64,000 nucleotides of DNA from JARRKC01 sp037388505 (lineage in GTDB: Bacteria; Acidobacteriota; UBA6911; RPQK01; JAPXNP01): contig JARRKC010000004.1 in assembly GCA_037388505.1 (NCBI GenBank), positions 248,001 to 312,000 on the forward strand, in the 5' to 3' direction. Positions 1 to 9,808 of this stretch are shown in pieces. The position numbers and the translations under genes were made by a program. The notes below the pieces were generated by a model. The model saw only the letters and a list, made by a program, of their open reading frames with translations, searched no databases and was not told the origin of the DNA. Position 1 is the stretch's first letter, and each line of letters opens with the position of its first letter.

Positions 1-2340
1 TTCGTTGTGCCGGTCAAACAGGGGCGACTCGTCGAAGCCACCCGCACGGCTGGTGTTCGCTACCGATCCGCCGTCTTCCTGCCCGATGGCAAGGATTTGC
101 TCACCCTGTCGGATGAGAGCGGCGAAATCGAACTCTGGACCCTGCCCGCCAACGGGGTGGGACCGGCCAAGCGCCTGACGTCCGACGGCAAGGTCTTGCG
201 ATGGGAGGCGATCCCCTCACCGGATGGCAAGTTCATCGCGCACCATGACAAGGACCAGCAACTGTGGGTGTATGACGTGGAAGCGGGGTCGGAGAAGCTT
301 ATCGAGACTTCCGAGAACGGTGAGTTTTCCGATTTGAGCTGGGCCCCCGACAGCCGCTGGCTGGCCTTCGTCGAGCCGTCGGCGAACACCTTCTCCCAAA
401 TCAGAATCTACAATGTGGAGACAGGCCGGATCACTGATCTCTCCAGCAATCGCTTCGACAGCTACTCACCCACATGGAGTCCCGACGGAAAGTGGATCTA
501 CTTCCTGTCCGATCGTAACTTCGAGTCAGTGGTCCGGAGCCCCTGGGGTTCACGCCAGCCGGAACCCTTTTTCGACAAGCAAACCCGTATCTATCAAGTC
601 GCCCTGCGCAAGGGCCTGCGCTCTCCGTTTCAGCCCGGAGATGAGTTGACGCCGGAGGGCACGTCGGAAGCAAAGAAGCCCGATGCTGGAGAGAAATCGG
701 CGACCACGCAAGAGGAAGAATCCACACCTTCACCAAAACAAGAAGCGAAACCCACTCCGGAAGTGATCGAAATCGATTTGGAGGGTTTGTCCACGAGGCT
801 GATCGAGTTACCTGTCCCGGCCGGGAACTACGGATCCCTGTCCGTGGACTCCAAGCGGCTCTACTGGCTGTCGCGGGAGACCGGTCTGGACGGCAAGCGT
901 TCGCTGTCGGTCCTCGAGATCAAGAACGTCGACCCCAAAGCGGACACCCTCCTGGCGGATGTTCGAGGCTACGAACTGTCCGGTGACCGCAAGAAGATCA
1001 TGGTTCGGAAGGGAGAGGATTTCTACGTGTTCGATGCCGGGACCAAGGCGCCGTCGGATCTTGGGAAGAGCAAGGTTGATCTGTCCGGCTGGTCGTTTTC
1101 GGTGGATCCGAGAGAACAGTGGAATCAGATGTACAACGAGGCCTGGAGACTGGAGCGAGACTACTTTTACGACCGCAACATGCATGGACTCGACTGGCCA
1201 GCCATTCGTGAGAAGTATCGCCCTCTGGCCGAACGGGTCACCGACCGGAGTGAGCTCAACGACGTCCTGGCCCAGATGGTGAGCGAACTCTCGGCGCTGC
1301 ACATCTTCGTGGGGGGAGGAGATCTGCGTAAGGGAACCGATGATGTCGCCAACGCCTCGCTGGGAGCGCGCCTGGACCGTGACGAATCCGCGGGGGGGTA
1401 TCGAGTCGAGCACATCTATCGCAGTGACCCGGACCTTCCCAAGGCCCTCTCTCCCCTGGCTCGGCCGGGAATCGACATTCAGGAGGGCGACGTGATCGCG
1501 TCGATCAATGGTGTCGAGACGCTTTCAGTCGAAGATCCGGCGGCCCTGTTGCGGAACCAGGTGAACAAACAGGTCCTGCTCACGGTGAAGCCCCAGGGAG
1601 GCGACGACACGCGGCAGGTGATCGTGGACCCGATCTCGCTGAGGAAGGAAGCCGACCTGCGCTACGACGAGTGGGAGTACACCCGGCGCCAACGTGTCGA
1701 CCGGCTCGGCGACGGCAAGATCGGTTACGTGCACCTTCGCGCCATGGGCTCGGACGACATGGCCCAGTGGACTCGCGAATTCTATCCGGTCTTCAACCGC
1801 CAGGCCCTCATCATCGATGTGAGGAGCAATCGAGGCGGAAACATCGACAGCTGGATTCTCGAAAAGCTGCTGCGAAAGGCCTGGTTCTACTGGAAGCCCC
1901 GCGTGGGCAATGCCTTTTGGAACATGCAGTATGCCTTTCGCGGTCCCATGATCGTTCTCTGTAACGAGCACACCGCGTCCGATGGAGAAGCCTTCTCGGA
2001 GGGCTTCCGCCGACTCGGGTTGGGAAAGCTCCTCGGCACGCGAACCTGGGGAGGTGAGATCTGGCTGAGCGCTTCGAATTTCCTGGTGGACCGGGGCATC
2101 GCCACGGCTGCGGAGCTGGGTGTCTATGGTCCCGAGGGAGAGTGGCTCATCGAGGGTCCGGGCGTCACTCCCGACATCATCGTCGACGACCTGCCCCACG
2201 CAACGTTCGAAGGACAGGATGCGCAACTGGATGCTGCGGTCAAGTATCTTCTCGATGACTTGAAGCAGCACCCGGTTGAGGTTCCCGAGGTGCCGCCCTA
2301 CAAAACCCATCCGAATCCAGCACCAATGGGCGGCCGGTAG
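1..2340 (+). CDS. Tricorn-like S41 protease, 5' end outside window
   Basis: This is the C-terminal part of a tricorn-type serine protease, a secreted or periplasmic peptidase that trims peptides. The reading frame is open from base 1, and 777 codons is short for the family (about 1,000-1,100 residues), so the true start lies upstream; the GTG at base 7 is probably internal. WD/PD40-like beta-propeller repeats (motifs such as SPDGKFIAHHD and WSPDGKWIYFLSDR) occupy the first third. A low-complexity Lys/Glu/Pro linker follows (about bases 640-770), then the C1 domain, a PDZ-like segment (around ARPGIDIQEGDVIASING) and the S41 core, with LIIDVRSNRGG and TASDGEAFSEGF. The Ser of TASDGE (codon near base 1978) is the expected nucleophile. 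It is transcribed alone towards a convergent methyltransferase gene. Confidence 0.9.
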   Translation, partial: FVVPVKQGRLVEATRTAGVRYRSAVFLPDGKDLLTLSDESGEIELWTLPANGVGPAKRLTSDGKVLRWEAIPSPDGKFIAHHDKDQQLWVYDVEAGSEKLIETSENGEFSDLSWAPDSRWLAFVEPSANTFSQIRIYNVETGRITDLSSNRFDSYSPTWSPDGKWIYFLSDRNFESVVRSPWGSRQPEPFFDKQTRIYQVALRKGLRSPFQPGDELTPEGTSEAKKPDAGEKSATTQEEESTPSPKQEAKPTPEVIEIDLEGLSTRLIELPVPAGNYGSLSVDSKRLYWLSRETGLDGKRSLSVLEIKNVDPKADTLLADVRGYELSGDRKKIMVRKGEDFYVFDAGTKAPSDLGKSKVDLSGWSFSVDPREQWNQMYNEAWRLERDYFYDRNMHGLDWPAIREKYRPLAERVTDRSELNDVLAQMVSELSALHIFVGGGDLRKGTDDVANASLGARLDRDESAGGYRVEHIYRSDPDLPKALSPLARPGIDIQEGDVIASINGVETLSVEDPAALLRNQVNKQVLLTVKPQGGDDTRQVIVDPISLRKEADLRYDEWEYTRRQRVDRLGDGKIGYVHLRAMGSDDMAQWTREFYPVFNRQALIIDVRSNRGGNIDSWILEKLLRKAWFYWKPRVGNAFWNMQYAFRGPMIVLCNEHTASDGEAFSEGFRRLGLGKLLGTRTWGGEIWLSASNFLVDRGIATAAELGVYGPEGEWLIEGPGVTPDIIVDDLPHATFEGQDAQLDAAVKYLLDDLKQHPVEVPEVPPYKTHPNPAPMGGR

Positions 2341-2351
2341 GAGAAGGAGAC

Positions 2352-2385
2352 AGTCTGGGACATAGAGGACGTATAGGACATTGCT
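2352..2385. repeat. Degenerate GGGAC-type intergenic repeat
   Basis: A short stretch just after the protease stop in which TGGGAC, AGGAC and TAGGAC recur about every 9-11 bases. Similar islands occur near 6876-6920, 33313-33365 and 39360-39500. Seen directly; function unknown. Confidence 0.45.
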
Positions 2386-2459
2386 CGAAAGAACTCCAAG
2401 GCCCTTCACCGTATTGGAGCGCCGGCCCAGGCTACAGGGTTCTATCTGTCCTCCCGTCT

Positions 2460-3479
2460 TCAGTCTTGCCACCGTGCCTTGACGATCCGGTGGGGTGACG
2501 CCGGTACGTCGTGCAGTTCGATCTCCTTGAATCCGGCCTCGGAGAACATCCACTGATAGTCGGGAAAGGTGTGGGCATCACCCTCTTCAGTCGTCGCGAG
2601 CATGGTCATCGCGAAACTTGCTGCTTGGGGCGGCGTGATCCGATCCGGGTTGGGTACGAACTCCAAGGCCGCGACGAGTCCGCCCGGCACCATGGCTTTG
2701 CCGCACTTGCGCAAAAGAGCAATGCAGGTCTCCCGGCTGAAATGATGCAGGAAGTTTGTTAAGAGGATGATCTCGTACGGGCCATCGAATTCGACCGCAA
2801 AGGCATTCCCGGGCTTCAGTCGATAGCGCGACTCGACGCCTGCTCCCTGGGCATTGGCCCGTGCGATTTCCAGCACGGCCGGCCAATCCAAAGCGACGAT
2901 TTCTGCGCGGGGGTTGAGCCGAGCAACCTCGATGCCGAAGAGTCCGTGACCCGCCGCCACATCGAGGACTCGCATGGCGGCGCGGTCGCCGTTGAGCACC
3001 AGGGTTCCCAGGGGACGGACAAGGGGGGCCATCATGGGTGCCATGCTGCGGGCGAACTCGACCCAGACTGGATTCTCAGGCTCCACCGTGGCTCGGCCAC
3101 CGGACGAGAAAAGACCGCTGCGAACGATCTCCGTCAAGTGATCGAACGGTGCCATGAGCTTGACATCGTTGACAAAGCGCACTGTGGAGGCGACACATGC
3201 AGGCGATTTCGGGTCGAGGAAAGCTGCACTCGTGGGCGAGTGCCGGTAGAGCTCGCCATCTTTCTCGATGATTCTAATGATGGTCAGAAAATCGCAAAGG
3301 ATACGGATTCCGCGCGGAGTCGCCTGGCAGCGGCCGGCCAAGTCGGCAACGCTCGAGCAGCCTTCTCCAAGCGCACTGAAGAGGTCCAGTTCGACCGCAG
3401 CCCGAAGAGCTGCAGTGCGCTGGAATGCATTCATCGTTTCAAAGACGAGACCGGGATTGGGGGGTTCCGGGACCGGCAT
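2460..3479 (-). CDS. SAM-dependent O-methyltransferase-like protein
   Basis: A class I methyltransferase of the small-molecule O-methyltransferase type. The N-terminal 90 or so residues look like the winged-helix dimerisation domain of that family (FQRTAALRAAVELDLFSAL). The Rossmann core carries the SAM-binding motif DVAAGHGLFGIEVAR followed by the acidic strand end VALDW, and a later LTNFLHHF motif typical of the family. The ATG at 3477-3479 is chosen because AAGGAG sits about 8 bases upstream; the open frame continues 80 codons further but that part is Arg-rich and unlike a protein start. Length from this start is 339 residues, normal for the family. The substrate cannot be read from the sequence. 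It is convergent with the tricorn gene. Confidence 0.85.
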   Translation of the reverse strand: MPVPEPPNPGLVFETMNAFQRTAALRAAVELDLFSALGEGCSSVADLAGRCQATPRGIRILCDFLTIIRIIEKDGELYRHSPTSAAFLDPKSPACVASTVRFVNDVKLMAPFDHLTEIVRSGLFSSGGRATVEPENPVWVEFARSMAPMMAPLVRPLGTLVLNGDRAAMRVLDVAAGHGLFGIEVARLNPRAEIVALDWPAVLEIARANAQGAGVESRYRLKPGNAFAVEFDGPYEIILLTNFLHHFSRETCIALLRKCGKAMVPGGLVAALEFVPNPDRITPPQAASFAMTMLATTEEGDAHTFPDYQWMFSEAGFKEIELHDVPASPHRIVKARWQD

Positions 3480-3666
3480 TTCGTGTCTCCTTCGGTGGTT
3501 CAGCCGTAGATCAAACGGTCTGCGGTTCTTCGCGGACCACTCTTCTCGCTGCAAAGTGACATGAGGAGGGCGAGAGTTGGGTATGAGTCTACAGGTTTTG
3601 GCCGGCGCACAGCAACCGGCTCCGCGGATGCCGATCCGCTCCCGATTTACCGATGCTGCACGGTCT

Positions 3667-5487
3667 TCAGAGAGGAGGCGCCGTCTGCGATAACCGCCGG
3701 TCGATGTCGTAGGCGGCACTGATCAGCGCGAGATGGGTGAACGCCTGGGGGAAATTGCCGAGATGCTGAGCGCGTGTCCCGAGTTCCTCCGAGTAGAGAC
3801 CCAAATGGTTGGCGTAACCGAGCATCTTCTCGAAATTGTAGCGCGCTTTCTGGATGTCGCCGGCCCTTGAAAGGCACTCCGTGAACCAAAAACTACACAT
3901 ATTGAAGGTTCCCTCGTCTCCTTGAAGACCATCCACATGCCCGTCACCGGTCTGATAACGGTAGAGCAGCGAATCGAAAACGAGCTCCGATTCGACGGCG
4001 CGTAGCGTCGAGAGCCACATCGGATCTCTCGGACTGATGAATCGCAGGAGGGGAAGAAGCAGGCAGGAGGCATCGAGCGCATCCGAGCCCTTGTACTGGA
4101 CAAAGGCCTTGCGCTTGGGGCTCCAGAAACTCCGAAAGATCTCGGTGTAGATCTCGTCACGGGCTTTCAGCCATTGCTCCAGCGGAGCGGGAAGCGAACG
4201 TCTCGCTGCCAGACGAATCCCGCGGTCCAGTGCGACCCAACAGAGGAAACGCGAGTAGAGGAATTCTCGATGTTTGCCGCGCACCTCCCAGATCCCGGCG
4301 TCCCTCTGCTTCCAGTGCTTGCTCACCCAGTCGAGCAGACGGAGGATGTCGTTCCAGAGCTCGTGCGCAATGGGCATCCCGTACTTGTCGTACAGATACA
4401 CGCAGTCCATCAGTTCTCCGTAGATATCCAGCTGCAACTGGCGGTAAGCGGCGTTCCCAATGCGTACCGGCTGAGAACCACAATAGCCCTCGAAATGGTC
4501 CAGAGTCTCTTCATCGAGCTCGTGTCGTCCTTCGATCGAATACATGACCTGAAGGGAGTCTTTGGATCCAAGCTCGTGGCAGCGAGCTTCGATCCATTGC
4601 ATGAATGACGCTGCTTCCTCCGTGTACCCCAGGCGAATCAGGGCGTAGAGGGTGAACGAAGCGTCGCGGATCCAGGTAAAGCGGTAGTCCCAGTTGCGTT
4701 CTCCACCCAGCCGCTCAGGGAGCGCGAACGTTGGGGCGGCAACGATCGCTCCTGTCGGTTCGAACGTGAGGAGCTTCAGAATGAGCGCCGATCGGTTGAC
4801 TTCTTCCCGCCAGCGGCCTTGATACTTGCTCTTCCCAGTCCAGTGACGCCAGAAATTGAGCGTTTCCTTGAAGGCCTCCGAAGTGAAGTTGTCGGTGTTG
4901 GAAGGGGACTCCTCGCTTTCCCGAGCTTCTTCGAGGACGAACGCGGCATTCTCTCCGCTGCTGAGCTTGAACCTCGCCACACAGGCTCCATTGACGATGT
5001 CGACGGGAACCGAGGTGCGCAGCCGAAGACTGGGAAGCTGATTTGCCTTTGGGATGAAGAGGATCTCGCCGTCACTTATTCTCTCGACGGTATGACCGGT
5101 CCGAGCGTAGTCGAAACGGGGGTCACATACCATTTGGTACTCGATCTCACCACGGATTGTCTTGGCCCGACGAACCAGATCGTGGGCTCGTCTCTTGAGA
5201 TCGATCGGCATGAAATCGGAGATTTCCGAAACCCCGTTTTCGAAGAGAAACCGCGTCAGGAGGATATTCGAATCGGGTAGATACAGCTGCTTCTGGCGTG
5301 CCTGGTCCCGCTTGACCGGGGTCAATTCGAACCGCCCTCCCCGCTCCTGGTCGAGAAGCGCTGCAAAGATCGTCGGAGAATCGAAGTTCGGGAAGCACAT
5401 AAAATCGATGGATCCGTTCATTCCGACGAGGGCGACAGAATGCAGGTCCCCAATGACGCCGTAGTTCTCGATCGGCTGATAACTCAT
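3667..5487 (-). CDS. Glycoside hydrolase family 15 protein
   Basis: A cytoplasmic GH15 enzyme of the glucoamylase/trehalase-like group, about 606 residues and full length. The N-terminus (ENYGVIGDLHSVALVGMNGS, then IDFMCFPNFDSP) is the family signature and is followed by a beta-sandwich domain. The (alpha/alpha)6 catalytic barrel starts near GGERNWDYRFTWIRDASF, and the C-terminal stretch GTFNMCSFWFTECLSRAGD carries the expected catalytic Glu. No signal peptide is seen. The ATG has GAAGGA at good spacing. Members act on alpha-glucosides such as trehalose or maltodextrins; which one is used here is not shown. It is followed on the same strand by the methyltransferase gene after a 187-base gap. 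Confidence 0.9.
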   Translation of the reverse strand: MSYQPIENYGVIGDLHSVALVGMNGSIDFMCFPNFDSPTIFAALLDQERGGRFELTPVKRDQARQKQLYLPDSNILLTRFLFENGVSEISDFMPIDLKRRAHDLVRRAKTIRGEIEYQMVCDPRFDYARTGHTVERISDGEILFIPKANQLPSLRLRTSVPVDIVNGACVARFKLSSGENAAFVLEEARESEESPSNTDNFTSEAFKETLNFWRHWTGKSKYQGRWREEVNRSALILKLLTFEPTGAIVAAPTFALPERLGGERNWDYRFTWIRDASFTLYALIRLGYTEEAASFMQWIEARCHELGSKDSLQVMYSIEGRHELDEETLDHFEGYCGSQPVRIGNAAYRQLQLDIYGELMDCVYLYDKYGMPIAHELWNDILRLLDWVSKHWKQRDAGIWEVRGKHREFLYSRFLCWVALDRGIRLAARRSLPAPLEQWLKARDEIYTEIFRSFWSPKRKAFVQYKGSDALDASCLLLPLLRFISPRDPMWLSTLRAVESELVFDSLLYRYQTGDGHVDGLQGDEGTFNMCSFWFTECLSRAGDIQKARYNFEKMLGYANHLGLYSEELGTRAQHLGNFPQAFTHLALISAAYDIDRRLSQTAPPL

Positions 5488-5579
5488 ATCGGTCCTTCAC
5501 TCTCCTCACGTCGACAGTAGCACAGACGAGCCGGACCTTTGGTGTCTCGCAAGGCCGGTGTCCGGCCGGGATGCCTGGA

Positions 5580-6749
5580 TCACTTGCCGCCGCGTTTGAA
5601 CCAGTCGCTCTTCCGAAACATGTCGAGACCCGGATCCTGAATGACGCCATCCCGGGTGCGGGGCCGGTTCGAATTCAGGTAGTCCAGGTCGAGCTCGATG
5701 CCCCAGCCTGGTCCTTGAGGAAGGGAAAAGACCCCGTTGGTGACCTCGGGATAGGGCGATCCTATCTGCTTTACTTCTTCATCTGCGAAGTCGTTGAAGT
5801 GCTCCAGAATCTTGCCGTTCCGCAGCGTGGCCATCAGGTGCAGTGCTGCAGTGGTGGAGAGAATGCCCCCCACATTGTGGAGCGCCGCCATGACGGAGTA
5901 AGTCTCCGCCGTCGAACAGATCTTCTTGACTTCGAGAAGCCCGCCGCACTGGTTGATGTCGGGTTGCAGAATGCTGACGCAACGCCGCTCGAATAGATCC
6001 CGGAATGCCGATGCATGGTAGTAGCGTTCCCCTGTCGCGATGGGGATGCTGGTCTGGCGTGCCACCATCTCCAACGCGCCGGGGTCGTCGGGGCGACAGG
6101 GCTCCTCGATCCAACCCGGAGAGAAGCGCTCGATATTCTTTGCGATCTCGATCGCCTGGTGAGGGGCGAAGCGTCCGTGCATTTCCACGAAAACCTGAAC
6201 TTCCCTGCCCGCCGCCTCAAAGACCGCCTCGAGAATTTCCAGACTGCGATGAAGCTCCAGCCGGGTCAATTCGAGGTTGCCGCTGCCGAAAGGATCGAGT
6301 TTCATGGCCCGGTAGCCGCGGGCGACCACGCGGCGTGCCGCGGCGGCAAAGGTGTCGGGCGTGCGCTCGACCGTGTACCAGCCATTAGCATAGGCGGGAA
6401 CCGTGTCGCGCACCTTCCCTCCCAACAACTGGTAGACGGGCAGCTGAGCCTTCCTGCCGATGCAGTCCCAGCAGGCCATCTCGACCAGGGCGAGCCCAGT
6501 CATGACTACTTCGCCGGGTGCACCGAAATCGAGCAGCGTGAAGCGGCGGTAGAGGTCCTCGATGTCAAATGCATCATGGCCAACGATGTGCCGCCGGACA
6601 TCCTTCAGAAACTCGCAGACCGTGTGCGTCTTGGACAGGACCCGGGCTTCTCCATACCCTCGGATCCCCTCGTCGGTCTGCAGTTCCAGATAAGTCAGAT
6701 TCCGCCAGGGAGTCTGAATGACCCAGGTCGAGTAATCGGTGATTCTCAT
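5580..6749 (-). CDS. Mandelate racemase/muconate lactonizing enzyme family protein
   Basis: An enolase-superfamily enzyme, probably a sugar-acid dehydratase or racemase. The start at 6747-6749 is chosen for the perfect GGAGGT ribosome-binding site six bases upstream and because MRITDYSTWVIQTPW is a typical beginning; 389 residues fits the family. The capping domain is followed by the TIM barrel, with VFVEMHGRFAPHQAIEIAKN (first metal ligand region), GWIEEPCRPDDP (second Glu) and PIATGERYY (third Glu). The final acidic/His region is LQPDINQCGG with ALHNVGG. These residues support an intact Mg2+ site. The exact substrate is not deducible. It lies in the same direction as the GH15 gene, 92 bases upstream of it, so co-transcription is possible. 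Confidence 0.87.
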   Translation of the reverse strand: MRITDYSTWVIQTPWRNLTYLELQTDEGIRGYGEARVLSKTHTVCEFLKDVRRHIVGHDAFDIEDLYRRFTLLDFGAPGEVVMTGLALVEMACWDCIGRKAQLPVYQLLGGKVRDTVPAYANGWYTVERTPDTFAAAARRVVARGYRAMKLDPFGSGNLELTRLELHRSLEILEAVFEAAGREVQVFVEMHGRFAPHQAIEIAKNIERFSPGWIEEPCRPDDPGALEMVARQTSIPIATGERYYHASAFRDLFERRCVSILQPDINQCGGLLEVKKICSTAETYSVMAALHNVGGILSTTAALHLMATLRNGKILEHFNDFADEEVKQIGSPYPEVTNGVFSLPQGPGWGIELDLDYLNSNRPRTRDGVIQDPGLDMFRKSDWFKRGGK

Positions 6750-6875
6750 CTCTGGACCTCCGATATGCACCTCACGCACAGCTCCGAGCGTGCGCCCACG
6801 CTCCCCATCGCCGATCCCATGCAGACGTGCCCCTAATGCCTCCAGCCTGAGTGAATTCTCCGAAACGGTCAAGCC

Positions 6876-6920
6876 TTCCTATGCGTCCCCTGCCTCCTGT
6901 ACGTCCCAGGCCGTCCCATT
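6876..6920. repeat. GGGAC-type intergenic repeat, second site
   Basis: The 14-mer CCAGGCCGTCCCAT lies at 6906-6919. The same 14-mer occurs at 39487-39500, and its reverse complement at 39368-39381. The surrounding GCGTCCCC/ACGTCCC steps resemble the islands elsewhere. It sits between two divergent genes. Confidence 0.55.
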
Positions 6921-6962
6921 ACAGAAGAAATTGCTTACCACTTGTATATTGTATTTGGAGTC

Positions 6963-8018
6963 ATGAACAGCGCCTTCGCCTTCCTGCTGGTCGTTGAGTT
7001 GATGGCTGGTTTGATCTTTGCCGTCCTGCCCAAGGTCTCGCGGCCGGGGCTTTACTTCGCGGTGACCGTGCCGGAGAAGTTCCAGAGTTCTCCCCCAGGA
7101 ATCCGCATTCTTCGCCGTTTTCGTGCGGGAGTTCTGCTGGTAACGCTCGCCGCGGCGGCCGCCCTGTTCGGCCTTGGACCGACGCGGGCCGCAGCCGGCG
7201 TCGTGGGCTTTCTGCTGATTCTGGCACAGGTCCTGGCACTGACGGCGGTGTTCCTCTTCGCCAGGCACGCCACCCTGCCGCATGCGATAGAGCCCGAGAC
7301 TTCGCGGGAAGGTCCAGCGGAGGCACGGCCTGCAATCATTCCGGGAGGAACGGCCGTCATGGTGGGCCCACTGATTCTCATGGCTCTCTTTGCCCTGGCC
7401 GCCGCTGTCTTCTGGAATCACATACCTTCCAGGATCCCCGTTCACTGGGGGCTGTCGGGACCCAACCGTTGGATCGGCCGCACCTCGGGCTCGATTGCGA
7501 TCTTCTTCCTTTCGAATACCGGGATCCTCGCTCTTCTCCTGTTCATGGCCTTCGGGCTGACCCGGGCGGTCGGCCGAATTGCCAGAACGGGCGAGAGCGG
7601 TCGTGCGGAGACACGATTCCGCCGCGTTTCCATCCTGCTTCTCGTGACCGTCAGCTATCTCATCGCTCTCCAGACACCGATCTTCCTGTTCGTTTCGACC
7701 GAACCCTGGGCCGCAACCGTCATGAACATCATCGGGGCAGTCATCCTTCTGACCGTGGTCGCAGGTGTTGCCGCGCTCTTCCGAATGGGACAGGGCGGAA
7801 GCAGGCTCCCGAAACGGGAACGCGGCCCGCTTGGCGACCGGCGGGCCGATCGTTTGTGGAAATGGGGACTCTTCTACGTCAATCCCGACGATCCCGCTTT
7901 GTTCGTGGAGAAGCGTTTCGGCCTCGGCTACACGATCAATTTCGGCAACCGCTGGACTTGGGTGATCCTTGCGGCCATTGTCCTCCTGATCGTCGCGTCG
8001 CTGGTCATCTTGCGGTAA
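6963..8018 (+). CDS. DUF1648/DUF5808 integral membrane protein
   Basis: A polytopic membrane protein of about 351 residues with some seven to nine hydrophobic helices. The middle contains the DUF1648 signature NHIPSRIPVHWGLSGPNRW, known from SdpI-like immunity/signal proteins, and the C-terminus contains a DUF5808-type segment (WGLFYVNPDDPALFVEKRFG followed by YTINFGNRWTW). The ATG at 6963 is chosen because TTTGGAG sits three to four bases before it; a TTG 21 bases earlier has no site. The stretch just upstream (CTTGTATATTGTATTT) is unusually AT-rich for this DNA and could contain the promoter. In other genomes such genes often neighbour PadR-type regulators, but none is visible here. Confidence 0.8.
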   Translation: MNSAFAFLLVVELMAGLIFAVLPKVSRPGLYFAVTVPEKFQSSPPGIRILRRFRAGVLLVTLAAAAALFGLGPTRAAAGVVGFLLILAQVLALTAVFLFARHATLPHAIEPETSREGPAEARPAIIPGGTAVMVGPLILMALFALAAAVFWNHIPSRIPVHWGLSGPNRWIGRTSGSIAIFFLSNTGILALLLFMAFGLTRAVGRIARTGESGRAETRFRRVSILLLVTVSYLIALQTPIFLFVSTEPWAATVMNIIGAVILLTVVAGVAALFRMGQGGSRLPKRERGPLGDRRADRLWKWGLFYVNPDDPALFVEKRFGLGYTINFGNRWTWVILAAIVLLIVASLVILR

Positions 8019-8191
8019 CCGCCGGCGCGTCCTGGTCACCCGATGCGAACGAGCGGCCATTCCCAACTTCACTCGCCTCAGACAACCGCCGGGGCACAGC
8101 AAGAGAGGTGATTTCACCCACACATTTCGGTGAATCGACGATGCTGAATCTCTGCCGAACCTCGTGAACGTCACATTGCCTAAGAAGGATC

Positions 8192-8220
8192 TTGCGGTAT
8201 GGAGACTCGGCGCGTATGAT
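8192..8220 (+). promoter_or_regulatory. Candidate sigma-70 type promoter for the ABC exporter operon
   Basis: TTGCGG at 8192-8197 and TATGAT at 8215-8220 are separated by exactly 17 bases, about 70 bases before the permease start. This is a sequence match only. Confidence 0.4.
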
Positions 8221-8287
8221 CTTGCCTGGTTTTCCGCCCCATCGCGCCGTCTGACATCTGGCCCAAGTTCGGTCCACGAGGCCTTTG

Positions 8288-9808
8288 ATGAACTTGTTGT
8301 CCGAGGTTCCGGGATCACAAATGCTGCATCTGTCCGTTCTGCTGCTCACGGAACGATGCCGGACGGTCCAAAGAGACTTTGGGTGGCCTGTTCGCCTCAG
8401 CCTTTGGACTCTATCGCTGGCCGCGACCTCGTGGCTTGTCACGAGATTGACGGCACATCTGGGCCCTCCGTTGCTCGGACAGATGGGTTTCGGGCTCAAC
8501 GTGCTCTGGCTGGGCCTGATCATCGTGGGGGTTCTGACAGGGAAGGATCTGACCTGGCACATTTCGCTGCGACGTTTGACTTTCTTTCCGATCTCCTTTC
8601 GAAGACTCTATGGTCTGACGACTCTCCTTGCGCTGCTGAACTTTCCGGTTCTGATCGGTCTTCTGGTGCTCGTGCTTTTGTCATGGGAAGCATGGCTGCC
8701 GCAGTCCTCGGGCCTACCGGCTCAGTTCGCCGCCTTTATCCTCACGCTTCTTTCTGTTCGCCTTTCGGTCTCCTTGGTACGAACCGCACTACTTGGCAGT
8801 TTCGCGTTGCAGGCGAGAACCAAGACACTCCTCTGGGCGGGAATTCTCTTATCGGTCGGACTCGCGGGTGGATGCACAGTCTACACCGATGTCATGCGTT
8901 GGTTCCCGGGGTACCAACTCGCTTCGATCATTGCCGGCACCAGTGTCCTCCGACCCGTATTGATTCTAGGGAGCGTGGTCCCGGGTCTCCTGTATCTCGA
9001 CTACCTGACTCAGATGGAAGTCGTGTTTCGAGGCTTCGCCGGGCCCCCTCCGCTCAACACCTCGAGAAAGTGGACGAGAATCCTGTGGCTCGCCGGACCA
9101 TCTCCTTTGGCAACGCTCTGGCGGCTGAGCTTCTTGGGGTGGCTCCGCCACCGCAGTGCTCTTCTGATGTGGATCTTCGGCACGACCTATGGCTTTCTCT
9201 TCCTCTACGTCGCAGGAGACGTTGATCAGTCCAGTTGCCTGATGTTCATCATGATGAATCTCCTCTTTCATGGCGCCTTTCGAGGAAACCTTCTGGGCAT
9301 CGATCATCGCGGTACGTGGCTGTATTTCATGTTCCCCACGTCTGTCGAGAAGAGCCTGTCGGCGAAGAACTTATCCCTTACCTCCTGGCAGATCTGCATG
9401 GTGGGAGGGGTTCTCCTGGCTGCAGCCGTTCGCCCAACTGCCGAAATGACACATCTTGTCGGCTGGCTCTTCGTCTGCAGCTTCGTTTGTACAGCGATCC
9501 TGCTCGGAGAGACTGCGGGGAGTATCTTTTCAGTCCTTTGCCCGGAGCCGATCAGTCGTAGTTCTCGATACTCCGGAGGCACCGCGACCGGTGCTCTGAT
9601 CGTACCCATTCTGCAGGCCGTCCTGATGGGAGGCTTCTTCGCTTACAACGCTTTGGCTTTTGAGCTTCTCACCCCATCTGCAGCAAGGATTCCGCTGCTG
9701 ATTGTGCCCATCACCCTATGGATCGTAAAGGTCACTGTGTTGCCTCGGTGGATACGTAAGACGATGATCGAACGAAGAGAGACTCTGCTCCGAAATCTTT
9801 CCGCATGA
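8288..9808 (+). CDS. ABC exporter membrane subunit-like protein
   Basis: A hydrophobic protein of about 506 residues with roughly twelve predicted membrane-spanning segments, no signal peptide and no recognised catalytic motif. Its last four bases overlap the start of an ABC ATPase gene (ATGA), so it is almost certainly the membrane partner of that ATPase in an ABC-2-like exporter or related system. The substrate is unknown. The ATG at 8288 follows CACGAGG by a few bases; a TTG directly before it is the alternative. The sequence is not close to a family I can name, so the role rests on context. Confidence 0.7.
   Translation: MNLLSEVPGSQMLHLSVLLLTERCRTVQRDFGWPVRLSLWTLSLAATSWLVTRLTAHLGPPLLGQMGFGLNVLWLGLIIVGVLTGKDLTWHISLRRLTFFPISFRRLYGLTTLLALLNFPVLIGLLVLVLLSWEAWLPQSSGLPAQFAAFILTLLSVRLSVSLVRTALLGSFALQARTKTLLWAGILLSVGLAGGCTVYTDVMRWFPGYQLASIIAGTSVLRPVLILGSVVPGLLYLDYLTQMEVVFRGFAGPPPLNTSRKWTRILWLAGPSPLATLWRLSFLGWLRHRSALLMWIFGTTYGFLFLYVAGDVDQSSCLMFIMMNLLFHGAFRGNLLGIDHRGTWLYFMFPTSVEKSLSAKNLSLTSWQICMVGGVLLAAAVRPTAEMTHLVGWLFVCSFVCTAILLGETAGSIFSVLCPEPISRSSRYSGGTATGALIVPILQAVLMGGFFAYNALAFELLTPSAARIPLLIVPITLWIVKVTVLPRWIRKTMIERRETLLRNLSA

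Noticed and set aside
6879..8318. A 479-codon minus-strand frame opposite the DUF1648 gene
   Set aside because: The plus-strand protein has clear membrane helices and DUF1648 motif; the antisense product is Arg/Asp/Gly-rich shadow sequence typical of GC-rich DNA.
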